NCBI GenBank assembly: GCA_026770585.1
Contig: MU646572.1
Coordinates: 315,020 to 331,200, forward strand
DNA: 16,181 bases
Reading direction: 5' to 3'
From: Baffinella frigidus
Taxonomy: Eukaryota > Cryptophyceae > Cryptomonadales > Baffinellaceae
The translations under genes were made by a program, and so were the position numbers. The notes under the pieces were generated by a model that worked only from the letters and a program-made list of their open reading frames with translations, was not told the origin of the DNA and ran no database searches. Positions 1 to 6,176 of the stretch are shown here, one piece after another (within the stretch, counting starts at the first letter, position 1; every line of letters begins with the position of its first letter).

Positions 1-24
1 CAACACCAATTCGGGAAATCTCGA

Positions 25-157
25 AAGGGGAGAGGGGGAGAGGGGGGGAGGGTGAGGGGGTGAGGGGGTGAGGAACCTGGGTGAACGGCTGGTTGTGCAT
101 GTTCCTCATCTCGCGCGGAGACGGCATCACGTTGATCGCCCGAGCAGCGCGAACCGT
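25..157. repeat. G-rich purine tract
   Basis: Positions 25-72 are almost pure G and A on the plus strand, with at least six G-runs of three to seven bases separated by short A, GA or TGA spacers. Such a spacing can form a G-quadruplex. The rest, to 157, is ordinary mixed sequence with no supported gene. Confidence 0.7.
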
Positions 158-622
158 CCCCTGGAAAGAGAGGTCATGCGTTTGAGAGAGGGTGCGCACG
201 TGTGAGAAGGGACGCGCGGTGGCACCACCCGCGGGAGTATCAGGGAGGAAGGGAGGAAGAGACGGGAGAGGGGCTGGGACCGGCGGAGGATGGTTGCTCC
301 CTGCTGAAGCAGCCGGGCGGGACATGGCAGCACCGCCCGTCACCTGGAAAGGGTGCACAGGTTGGAGAGAGGACGCGCGGTTGCGCCAGCCGCGAGAGTA
401 GCAGGGAGGAAGGGAGGAAGGGAGGAAGGAATGGGAAGGGGGGTCGGACCGGCGGAGGACAGTTGCTGTCTGAATGAAGCAGCAGCAGAGAGGGGCACGG
501 CAGCACCGCCATGTACGGCTGTCACCTGAGAAGGGTGTGCACGTGTCAGCGAGGACACAAGGAGGAGGGAAGGAGGAATGTGGTCCGTGGGAGGGCAGGG
601 GGGCGCGAACCGGCGGACGATG
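158..622. repeat. Degenerate tandem repeat, about 181-bp unit
   Basis: A block beginning near CCTGGAAAGGGTGCAC recurs at 158, 341 and 522, spacings of 183 and 181 bp. Each unit then carries a GGAGG-rich stretch and the motif ACCGGCGGAGGATGG, seen near 277, 447 and 606 with changes. The copies have diverged by substitutions and small indels. Open frames on both strands here are proline-, serine- or glycine-rich and simply read through the repeat, so I do not call them genes. Confidence 0.7.
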
Positions 623-756
623 GAGGAAAGCGGAGGAAGGCTGCCACGCGCGAGGAGGAGAGTGCGCACGAATCGAAGCTGCGGCGGTGTCGGAACTTCC
701 GAGGAGAGGGGTTGCTGAGGGCCAATCGTCAACGACGATGGCGAGGAGAGCCGGGG

Positions 757-955
757 AGCGGCTCGGGGGCGCAGGAGGTGCAGCGGTCTCCCCAGGACGA
801 GAAGGGAGAGGAGAGGAGGAGCAGGGCGGAACGGGAGAGCGGCTGGGCGGCGCAGACGACGCGCCGGGTCCTGCACCGGCTCCCACGGCCTGCTCCGGAC
901 GAGAAGGGAGAGGAGATGATGGGCGCGACGGGTCGGAGCCGCTCGGCGACTGCGA
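757..955. repeat. Second degenerate tandem repeat, 81-102 bp period
   Basis: The start motif AGCGGCTCGG or a variant lies at 757, 838 and 937. The perfect 20-mer at 795-814 recurs at 897-916, 102 bp apart. The unit is GA-rich like the upstream satellite but is a different sequence. A long minus-strand open frame across 340-1029 is low-complexity (Pro, Ser, Leu, Arg) and is explained by the repeat composition. Confidence 0.65.
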
Positions 956-1307
956 ACCGAGGGTGATGAGAAGCAGCATCGCAGCCAAGCATGCCAAAGC
1001 AACGGGCCAAGGAGTCGGGTCATCGGCATCCTTCTTGCGCGACATGGCGAACGTTGAGGGATGGATTGGCAGGATTGTCACGAGATGGAGATTGCACAAG
1101 TAGACCCTTGGATTGCACGAGACCTGGCCACCCAGGTTCTTGCCCCATCAAGGCAAGACCCAGGTTCTTGCCTTCTTGCCGTTGGCTTTGTTGATTCGTG
1201 ACTGAAATCCTATTAATTGTACAGGGTAATTCAAATGGAACGTCGCGTGTGACTATCTTGTTTGGTCAGCAAACAGTGTTCTTTGGACGGCTGTAGAAAT
1301 CAGAAAG
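956..1307. other. Stretch without a recognisable gene
   Basis: Mixed sequence. The only structure I see is a 14-bp direct repeat, CCCAGGTTCTTGCC, at 1131-1144 and 1159-1172, with a related TTCTTGCC just after it. Confidence 0.5.
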
Positions 1308-1514
1308 GGTAGTTTATTCATATGGGCGTCAAGTGGTAAAAAAGAATGCATGAGACACGTGACTGTAGTAAAGAGATTATAAACGTTGGGGAAGGACATG
1401 GGAAGGTCACGTCCACCAAAAAAGACTTTTGGGAGTCCAGATCGAAAAAAAGAAGTAAGGACCCCATATGCAATCTTCTTTACTACATAGGACCCCATAT
1501 GAATAAATTACCCA
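1308..1514. mobile_element. Foldback element, about 207 bp
   Basis: The left end GGGTAGTTTATTCATATGGG (1308-1327) is the reverse complement of the right end at 1495-1514 apart from one or two bases. Inside, GTAGTAAAGAGATTA near 1365 also has an inverted partner at 1472-1486. The 13-mer AGGACCCCATATG occurs directly at 1458-1470 and 1489-1501. It encodes nothing recognisable, so it is probably a non-autonomous DNA element. Target-site duplications are not clear. Confidence 0.65.
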
Positions 1515-1549
1515 GAATAGACTCACAACAATCCGTTGTTTACTACTGC

Positions 1550-1580
1550 CAAGGGGTATTTTTAGAAAAAATACCCCTTG
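1550..1580. repeat. Perfect 14-bp hairpin with a 3-base loop
   Basis: Arms 1550-1563 (CAAGGGGTATTTTT) and 1567-1580 are exact reverse complements around the loop AGA. The flanks TACTACTGCC and CTACTGCCCG are also similar to each other. Nothing ties it to transcription termination; it is more likely a piece of a foldback element. Confidence 0.75.
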
Positions 1581-1794
1581 CTACTGCCCGAAATTCTGGA
1601 AATTCGGGGGCAGCCATCGAATTTCCCCTTCGGACATGGGAAAATTCTACATCTCCCCTTGCTTGGGACTATGGTAGCTGGGGAATTCTCCCTGAGAGGA
1701 CACGGAATCCTGCGAGGACACGGTCGTCCTTTTTCTGCGGCGGCCCGTCTCACGGAGAAAGAGCGGGCTTGGGCGCGCCTCCTGCGCTGTGGAC

Positions 1795-1819
1795 CTGAAG
1801 CGCTTCAGAAGTCGACTTC
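1795..1819. repeat. Two overlapping short perfect palindromes
   Basis: CTGAAGCGCTTCAG (1795-1808) shares its last base with GAAGTCGACTTC (1808-1819). They overlap the end of the minus-strand coding relic and may be chance or a remnant of a junction. Confidence 0.6.
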
Positions 1820-2337
1820 AAAACGATGGAAGTTGGTGTCGAAGTTGTGCGCGTGAACGCCGACGAGTGGCGGGTGTCCTTGATGTTGACCAGGATGTTC
1901 TTGCAGATGATCATGGTGGAGCGGTTGCCACCCTCCTCGTCGGCCACGTCCAAGCTGAGATGAGCTGTTCGATCCCGGGCATTGAGTCGACGTAGCTGAG
2001 CAGCGCGCTCAGGAGGGCCGTGGCGTCAGTGAAGAGGTTCTCCTGCGGGTGACGGTGGTGACGGTGTGGTGGCGGAACTTGCTGTCGAGACGCTGCAGAA
2101 CGAGAGATCCCTTCATGGGACTCGGTGGGATGTCGGAGATCAGCTGCCGGATGTTGAGGACACCTGCAGCCTCCTGATGTGCGCCGCCGTCGTGTTGATC
2201 CCGCCGGTGTTGCGGTAGTGCCCCTTGAGAATCTTGTCCTTGCGGCGAGTGCCATCTGCCTGAAGCTCTGCCGGGGAGCCGTGGAGCGGATTGCCCACGA
2301 CGATGTACCACCAGCCACCAGATGTGAAACAAAGCAA
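1805..2337 (-). pseudogene. Frameshifted protein-coding relic, family not recognised
   Basis: Read on the minus strand, protein-like segments follow one another but in different frames. From about 2337 to 2166 one reads GGWWYIVVGNP and then KDKILKGHYRNTGGINTTAA. From about 2161 to 2046 one reads VLNIRQLISDIPPSPMKGSL. From 2042 to about 1963 one reads ENLFTDATALLSALLSYVDS. From about 1954 one reads ADEEGGNRSTMIICKNILVN, and the last, HAHNFDTNFHRFEVDF, ends at a stop at 1805-1807. Each segment has balanced, non-repetitive composition with hydrophobic and charged residues, unlike the low-complexity frames nearby. At least three or four single-base frameshifts are needed and no GT-AG introns sit at the joins, so this is a decayed gene or a processed copy. 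I cannot name the family. The alternative is chance reading of GC-rich DNA open in several frames. Confidence 0.45.
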
Positions 2338-2641
2338 AAGTTGATTTTCCTTACAGCAGCAGGGTTTTAGGGTTTAGGGTTTAGGGTTTAGGGTTTCGGG
2401 TTGGGGTTAAGGGTTTGGGGTCTAGGGTTTAGGTTTTAATGTTTAGGCTTAGGGTTTAGGGTTCGGGGTCCCGATACAGTGTTGGCATCACTGCCCTGGG
2501 CCTGAGGTGTCCGCGGGTGCGCAGTGAGCATGGCAGACAGTGCCATCCCCTCTCCTTGCATCTCTCTTCATTTACTGAATGCTAGTACATCAAAGTGAAC
2601 CGTTTGGTTCTTCTGAGGCCTGTAAGGGAAATCAACTTTTG
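2335..2641. repeat. 22-bp inverted repeat bracketing the telomere-like block
   Basis: GCAAAAGTTGATTTTCCTTACAG-like sequence at 2335-2356 is the reverse complement of 2620-2641 with one mismatch. Each arm, read towards its TTACAG end, resembles a 3' splice acceptor: a possible branch sequence (GTTGATT), pyrimidines, then ACAG. The interval holds the telomeric repeats and about 145 bp of unrecognised sequence. Confidence 0.7.
2363..2474 (+). repeat. Interstitial TTTAGGG telomere-type repeat
   Basis: From about 2363 to 2394 there are four clean tandem TTTAGGG units. From 2395 to 2474 the repeat continues with variants such as TTTCGGG, TTGGGG, TTAAGGG and TTTAGGTTTTAATG. A clean core with a degenerate edge fits an old internal or subterminal telomere tract. 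TTTAGGG is the known telomere unit of most plants, green algae and several alveolates. Confidence 0.92.
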
Positions 2642-2733
2642 CCTTGCTTCGATTTGGTTCTCTTCTGGTAGTTGGTGGTAGTGGTAAAGATTTTGAAGGC
2701 TCTGCCCCCCCCCCAGCGGTGGGACGGGTGAGG

Positions 2734-2850
2734 ATTAAAAGGGGGAGCAGCGGCCTTCTCAGCTCCGTGCGAGCGTTGCGAGCCTCGATCGGACAGCCTC
2801 GGTCGGACAGGTGACGAGCCTCGGTGGTTGACTAATAAAGGTAAGTTCTC
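2734..2850 (+). promoter_or_regulatory. Possible promoter, leader and splice donor (or LTR-like fragment)
   Basis: ATTAAAA at 2734-2740 is TATA-like. About 100 bp on, AATAAAG (2834-2840) runs straight into GTAAGT (2841-2846), a perfect AAG/GTAAGT donor match. Between them GCCTCGATCGGACA (2782-2795) is repeated as GCCTCGGTCGGACA (2796-2809). This could be the first exon of a gene with no visible coding part here. TATA box, short leader and AATAAA signal is also the order inside an LTR, but no second LTR, primer site or retroelement frame was found. A ten-C run lies just upstream at 2705-2714. Confidence 0.3.
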
Positions 2851-3010
2851 TCTCGCTTGTGCGTCGGGCCTTGGCCTCTGCGGCTTACAAGCGTGTGTTG
2901 AGCGCGGAACTTATCCTGCAGAAAGGCCATGCTTCCTTTCATTCCTCTCGCCGAAGCTCAGACGCAGATGGTTTCGTATCTCTTCTGTTGCGAGGTGGGC
3001 GTGAGCGGCG

Positions 3011-3167
3011 ACGTTGAGTGTAAGAGAGATTGATAATTTAATGCCAAACAACCAGCGTCAGCGCCACACATGCTACGCATTGTGTCACTACTGTACCTCG
3101 TGTCGGCCGCTCATACGAGCATTTTCCGGATGGATTTCAACTCCACCTCCTACAACGTTGAGTGTAA
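3011..3167 (+). mobile_element. R element copy 1 (131 bp) with 13-bp target duplication
   Basis: The element body, 3024-3154, starts GAGAGATTGATAATTTA and ends CCTCCTAC. It is flanked by a perfect 13-bp direct repeat, ACGTTGAGTGTAA, at 3011-3023 and 3155-3167. It matches copies 2 and 3 elsewhere in the window, which lie in the opposite orientation. The size of the direct repeat is typical of retroposed (SINE/LINE-like) insertion rather than of a TA-targeting DNA element, but there is no A-rich tail and no clear RNA polymerase III A box. A frame starting REIDN stays open across this copy; see findings. Confidence 0.75.
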
Positions 3168-3235
3168 TACAAAGCACCAAAGCACTGAAACAGAACCTGC
3201 GCACTCGCGAGCGTGTGGTGAGCGTATGCAATGGA

Positions 3236-3340
3236 TATCCCTCAAGTGGCCAGTAGGCGCATACGCCCTACTGTAGGGCCCCAGGACCTGCCTAGGACCT
3301 CTTGGCCGTCAAATTCGACTGCCTGGCCACTTGAGGGGTA
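3236..3340. mobile_element. MITE family B, copy 1 (101 bp, TA target)
   Basis: The element 3238-3338 begins TCCCTCAAGTGGCC and ends GGCCACTTGAGGGG, with TA at each side (3236-3237, 3339-3340). The interior holds CCCTACTGTAGGGC, CCAGGACCTG and CCTAGGACCT. It has the same length, ends and interior as copy 2 at 4354-4454. It encodes no protein. Confidence 0.88.
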
Positions 3341-3449
3341 CAATACACGTGAGGACCGGGTTCTGGACGGGCCCGCCTCGCAGGAAAAGGGCTCCAAGGT
3401 CGGGCCATTAGATCGACTGTCATCCCTCTCTGAGCCCGCGCCTCTGGGG

Positions 3450-3537
3450 ATAATACCCCGTGTCAAGTCCGGATCTGGGGATACTACCCAGTGTAGGATG
3501 ACCGGAGTGACTTTACATGGGGTCGTATCCCCAGAGC
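3450..3537. mobile_element. Short foldback built from CTGGGGATACTACCCC modules
   Basis: CTCTGGGGATAATACCCC at 3450-3467 is inverted relative to GGGGTCGTATCCCCAGAG ending at 3537. A second direct copy of the module, CTGGGGATACTACCC, lies at 3475-3489. The same module recurs in the loop and outer ends of the hairpin at 3856-3997, so the two are related. Confidence 0.6.
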
Positions 3538-3566
3538 GCCCTCGGGCTACGCCGCGGCAGCCCACC

Positions 3567-3725
3567 AGCCCTTGGAGGTGGCTCAAATAGTGCTATGGAA
3601 TATGAATCCCGGAAGCCGATTGTGTACTGAAAATACGTCAAAAGTTAACACATACCCCCAACGGGGAGTCTGGCAAGGCATACCGAACATGTTCCAGAGC
3701 ACTGTTTGAGCCACCTCCAAGGGCT
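3567..3725. mobile_element. Foldback element, 159 bp, 38-bp terminal inverted repeats
   Basis: AGCCCTTGGAGGTGGCTCAA (from 3567, arm to 3604) and the inverted arm 3688-3725 agree at all but about three of 38 positions. The 83-bp interior is unrecognised. Its right end overlaps the TA at which family A copy 1 starts, so the two elements are directly abutted. Confidence 0.82.
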
Positions 3726-3844
3726 ACAGGGGTTACTCGCGAATAAGAACACGCACTGCCCCTAGGGTGGTCCTATGCTCCTAGGGATAGCCCTACCGTA
3801 GGACCCTAGGACGGTGCGTTTTGTTATTCACGAGCAAGGCTGTA
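3725..3844. mobile_element. MITE family A, copy 1
   Basis: TA, then CAGGGGTTACTCGCGAATAAG at the left, and an inverted, more diverged right end ATTCACGAGCAAGGCTG followed by TA (3843-3844). The interior carries the CCTAGG-rich core with CCCTACCGTAGGACC that marks the family. This is one of the more diverged of six copies. Confidence 0.8.
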
Positions 3845-3855
3845 GTGGGCAGCGA

Positions 3856-3997
3856 GGCTACTACCCCAATAGGATCATCCACTCACCCCCCATAGCCTCG
3901 TGAGGGGGACTCCAGGATCCTACATGGGGTAATATCCCCAGACTCCCCCTCACGAGGCTATGGGGGGTGAGTGGATGATCCTATTGGGGTAGTAGCC
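3856..3997. mobile_element. Perfect 54-bp inverted repeat with a 34-base loop
   Basis: The arm 3856-3909 is an exact reverse complement of 3944-3997 over all 54 bases. The loop (3910-3943) contains ACATGGGGTAATATCCCCAG, a module also present at 3516-3535. Outer ends read GGCTACTACCCC and GGGGTAGTAGCC. Perfect arms beside diverged neighbours suggest recent origin or gene conversion between the arms. Confidence 0.9.
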
Positions 3998-4078
3998 CCA
4001 GAGAGGCACTCGGAGCGCAGGCGGGCGATGAAGCTGCGGTAGGGCCCTGCCAAGTGCGGCAGCACCTGCCGGTACACC

Positions 4079-4231
4079 TGCCACGGGGTAGTAGGAGGTG
4101 CAGTGAGAACCCATCCGGAAAATGCTCGTGTGAGCGGCCGACACGGGGCACAGTAGCGACACACTGCGTAGCATGCGTGGCGCTGACGCTGGTTGTTTGG
4201 CAATACATTGTCAATCTCTCTGCGAAGGGGT
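4079..4231 (-). mobile_element. R element copy 2 (131 bp)
   Basis: The body, 4090-4220, lies on the minus strand, starting GAGAGATTGAC and ending CCTCCTAC. Its flanks are TGCCACGGGGT (4079-4089) and TGCGAAGGGGT (4221-4231), matching at 9 of 11 positions, which looks like an aged target duplication. The right flank overlaps the damaged left end of family A copy 2. Confidence 0.7.
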
Positions 4232-4353
4232 GGAGGGGTACCTCGCTCATAAGAAACGCCCCCCCCCCCCAGGATCACCACAGGGCCCTAGGCATGGTCC
4301 TACTGTAGGGTCCTAGGGGGGGGGCGGTTTCTTGTGAGCGAGGTACCCCTGTA
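4231..4353. mobile_element. MITE family A, copy 2
   Basis: The left end reads GGAGGGGTACCTCGCTCATA where intact copies have CAGGGGTACCTCGCTCATAA. The right end GAGCGAGGTACCCCTG is intact and followed by TA (4352-4353). That same TA starts family B copy 2. The interior holds a long C-run and G-run pair and CCTACTGTAGGGTCCTAGG. Confidence 0.88.
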
Positions 4354-4456
4354 TCCCTTGAGTGGCCAGTAGGCTCATATGCCCTACCGTAGGGCCCCAG
4401 GACCTGCCCAGGACCTCTTAGCAGTCAAACTTGACCGCGTGGCCACTTACAGGATA
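4352..4456. mobile_element. MITE family B, copy 2 (101 bp, TA target)
   Basis: The element 4354-4454 starts TCCCTTGAGTGGCC and ends GGCCACTTACAGGA, between TA dinucleotides at 4352-4353 and 4455-4456. It is exactly as long as copy 1. Its terminal repeats are slightly more diverged. Confidence 0.87.
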
Positions 4457-4500
4457 CTTCTGTAAGAAATCTAGGTTCCGTGCAGGGAGGGGCGTGATGG

Positions 4501-4619
4501 TACAGGGGTACCTCGCTCAAAAGAAAATGCCCCCCCCTAGGATCACCGTAGGGCCCTAGGATAGGCCTACGGTAGGGTCCTAGGAGGGGTTGGTTTCGTA
4601 TGAGCGAGGTACCCCTGTA
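4501..4619. mobile_element. MITE family A, copy 3 (115 bp, TA target)
   Basis: Complete copy: TA, CAGGGGTACCTCGCTC at 4503, and GAGCGAGGTACCCCTG ending at 4617, then TA. The interior contains GTAGGGCCCTAGG, AGGCCTACGGTAGGG and TCCTAGG, so the centre is itself nearly palindromic. Confidence 0.9.
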
Positions 4620-4642
4620 GCAACCTTGGTCCGGAGGCGGGC

Positions 4643-4664
4643 GCGTTGTGGAGCGTCACAACGC
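4643..4664. repeat. 8-bp hairpin between family A copies
   Basis: GCGTTGTG (4643-4650) and CACAACGC (4657-4664) pair around a six-base loop. It is short and could be chance. Confidence 0.5.
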
Positions 4665-4665
4665 A

Positions 4666-4787
4666 TACAGGGGTGCCTCGCTCATAACAAACCTCCCCCT
4701 CCTAGGACCCTACAGTAGCCCTATGCCTAGGGGCCTATGGCGGTCCTAGGGGGGGTGGCGCTTTCTAATGAGCGAAGTACCCCTGTA
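4666..4787. mobile_element. MITE family A, copy 4 (118 bp, TA target)
   Basis: TA, CAGGGGTGCCTCGCTCATAA at 4668, and GAGCGAAGTACCCCTG ending at 4785, then TA. The interior runs in the opposite order to copies 2 and 3 (CCTAGGACCCTACAGTAG comes first), so the insertion is inverted relative to them. Confidence 0.9.
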
Positions 4788-4801
4788 CCATGATACACTA
4801 G

Positions 4802-4869
4802 CATGCGACAGGTGTGGATGTTACGCCTTGTGACGATAGCACGCGACAGAGGCACCAAACACGCGACAG
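4802..4869 (+). repeat. Three copies of CACGCGACAG
   Basis: CATGCGACAG at 4802, CACGCGACAG at 4840 and again at 4860. The spacing is irregular (38 and 20 bp). No function is apparent. Confidence 0.5.
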
Positions 4870-4875
4870 GGGTTT

Positions 4876-5023
4876 TATCTCAGAAAACGAGTTCTAAAAC
4901 TCGTTTTCTCAAGTCAATTCCCCTACAAATTCGTCAACTTATTCTTTACTCTCCGCATAAGTTGACAAATTTGTAGAGGAATTGACTTAAAAGAACGAGT
5001 TTTAGAACTCGTTTTCTGAGATA
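4876..5023. mobile_element. MITE family C, copy 1 (144 bp, TA target)
   Basis: A near-perfect palindrome spanning 4878-5021 and flanked by TA on both sides. The ends are TCTCAGAAAACGAG and CTCGTTTTCTGAGA. Inner inverted blocks include AAGTCAATTCCCCTACAAAT and GTCAACTTAT. Each arm also contains the small inverted pair GAGTTCTAAAACTC. Copy 2 lies at 8921-9064 with the same length. Confidence 0.92.
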
Positions 5024-5025
5024 AC

Positions 5026-5145
5026 ACGACCCCGCACCGCGCACAAGAAACCGCCCCCTCCCTAGGACCGCCATAGGCCCCTAGGCATAGGCCTACTGTA
5101 GGGTCCTAGGGGGGGGGGCTTTCTTATGATGGAGGCACCCCTCGA
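5026..5145. mobile_element. MITE family A, copy 5 (degenerate ends)
   Basis: The core CCTAGGACCGCCATAGGCCC and CCTACTGTAGGGTCCTAGG is well preserved, but the outer ends (GCGCACAAGAAACCGCC and TTATGATGGAGGCACCCC) have lost several terminal bases. It sits almost directly against family C copy 1. Confidence 0.78.
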
Positions 5146-5437
5146 CTTAGCAGCTACCGGGCGTCCGTAACGTGCTCCTAGCCTCACACGCAGGGGGTCA
5201 TAACGCGGCGTGGAGGAGTTACGGTCCAGGGCGTCGTGGGTTGACAGTGCAGGGCGTAGCGGAGCGGGTGCGCCGGTCCATGTGGGTGCAGGGTTTGCGG
5301 GGCGCACCGAGTTTTCAGCCAACTCCTCTAAATGCGCGCAGTTGTCCTCCTGCTCCCCTGCCCCGACACCAGCCTCCCACCCCCCCGGGTAGCGAGCGAA
5401 TCCCCGCCAGTCCGCCTGCACGCCTAGGTGCGCCCGG
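5146..5437. other. GC-rich stretch without a supported gene
   Basis: Open frames exist on both strands, and the minus one runs on into the family A copy 5 sequence, so neither is credible. I see no repeat or conserved motif. Confidence 0.45.
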
Positions 5438-5680
5438 TACTGCAGCCCTGTAGGAGCTTCAGGCTTGAGGCTTTACCGGCACGTGCGTCCCGCGATCCAC
5501 CTTCACGGGGTAGAAGGGTAGGAGGCACGACAGGAATACCTCTGCATTGACTAATGCGCAAAGACAACATTTTTTTAGAAATAAGTTCAAGCCCTTGAAA
5601 AAGAACCAGAAAATAAGATTGATAGGTATGAAAACCGGCAATGAACCTATTTATTCTTCTACAAATGTATTTTTTTAATG

Positions 5681-5793
5681 ACATCGCTCATAAGAAACCG
5701 CACCCCCCTTGGACCCTACAGTAGGCCTATGCGTAGGGTCCTACGGTGGTCCTAGGGGGGGGTGCAATTTCGTATGAGTGAGGTACCCCTGTA
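5681..5793. mobile_element. MITE family A, copy 6
   Basis: The right end GAGTGAGGTACCCCTG followed by TA (5792-5793) is intact. The left end begins only at CATCGCTCATAAGAAACCGC, so the first ten or so bases are replaced by AT-rich DNA. The CCTAGG-rich core is present. Confidence 0.85.
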
Positions 5794-5807
5794 GTGTGGT
5801 CCGCTTG

Positions 5808-5938
5808 GTAGGAGGTGGAGTTAGAATCCATCCGAAAAATTCTCGTATGAGCGGCCGACACGGGGTACAGTAAGTGGCGCAATGCGTAGCATGTGCGGCA
5901 CTGACGCTGATTGTTTGGCAATAAATCATCGATCTCTC
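5808..5938 (-). mobile_element. R element copy 3 (131-bp core)
   Basis: On the minus strand it starts GAGAGATCGATGATTTATTG and ends CCTCCTAC. It is clearly homologous to copies 1 and 2 across the whole 131 bp, but an indel near the middle breaks the frame that is open in the other two. Confidence 0.85.
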
Positions 5939-5987
5939 TACTGCAGCCCTGCGACTATAGTGAGAGAGAAATCACTGTATTGAATGT

Positions 5988-6103
5988 CACCACGGCGTGA
6001 CTTGTTGTACATGTAATTTCCATGTGTGACTTTGACTAGAAGTCACACACCATATGTGACGTTTTTTAATCACCACGTGTGACATTTACTCACCATGTGC
6101 GAC
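5988..6103 (+). repeat. Cluster of CACCATGTGTGAC-like motifs
   Basis: CACCACGGCGTGAC at 5988, CCATGTGTGAC at 6020, CACCATATGTGAC at 6048, CACCACGTGTGAC at 6071 and CACCATGTGCGAC at 6091. The copies share orientation but not spacing. TGTGTGACT and AGTCACACA also pair as a hairpin at about 6022-6047. GTACATGT lies on either side (6007 and 6126). Some copies contain a CACGTG or CATATG E-box core, so it could be regulatory, or a decayed tandem repeat. Confidence 0.55.
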
Positions 6104-6176
6104 TTTTGACCTTACGACACACACTGTACATGTGAATTTGCACATAAGGGTCTCCTCGTCCTCGTCACGAGCCTCT

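Larger units (their letters stand above)
5438..5951 (-). mobile_element. Segment bounded by 13-bp direct repeats and containing R copy 3
   Basis: TACTGCAGCCCTG occurs at 5438-5450 and 5939-5951. The second copy directly abuts the start of R copy 3, exactly as the target duplication does in R copy 1. The 488 bp between hold, on the minus strand, R (5938-5808), family A copy 6, then an AT-rich stretch with runs of T and A. Either this is a longer version of the R element, or later insertions separated R from its second target duplication. Confidence 0.55.

Noticed and set aside
340-1029. 229-codon minus-strand open frame
   Set aside because: It is low-complexity (Pro, Ser, Leu, Arg), spans two tandem repeats and overlaps long plus-strand frames; explained by GA-rich composition.
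1550-1580. Intrinsic transcription terminator
   Set aside because: It has a hairpin next to T residues, but the context is eukaryotic and there is no upstream gene; foldback remnant is simpler.
2734-2850. Full LTR retrotransposon
   Set aside because: No second LTR, primer-binding site, polypurine tract beside an LTR, or gag/pol frame was found.
5062-5421. 119-codon minus-strand frame
   Set aside because: Its C-terminal third is family A MITE sequence and the rest has an antisense open frame as well.
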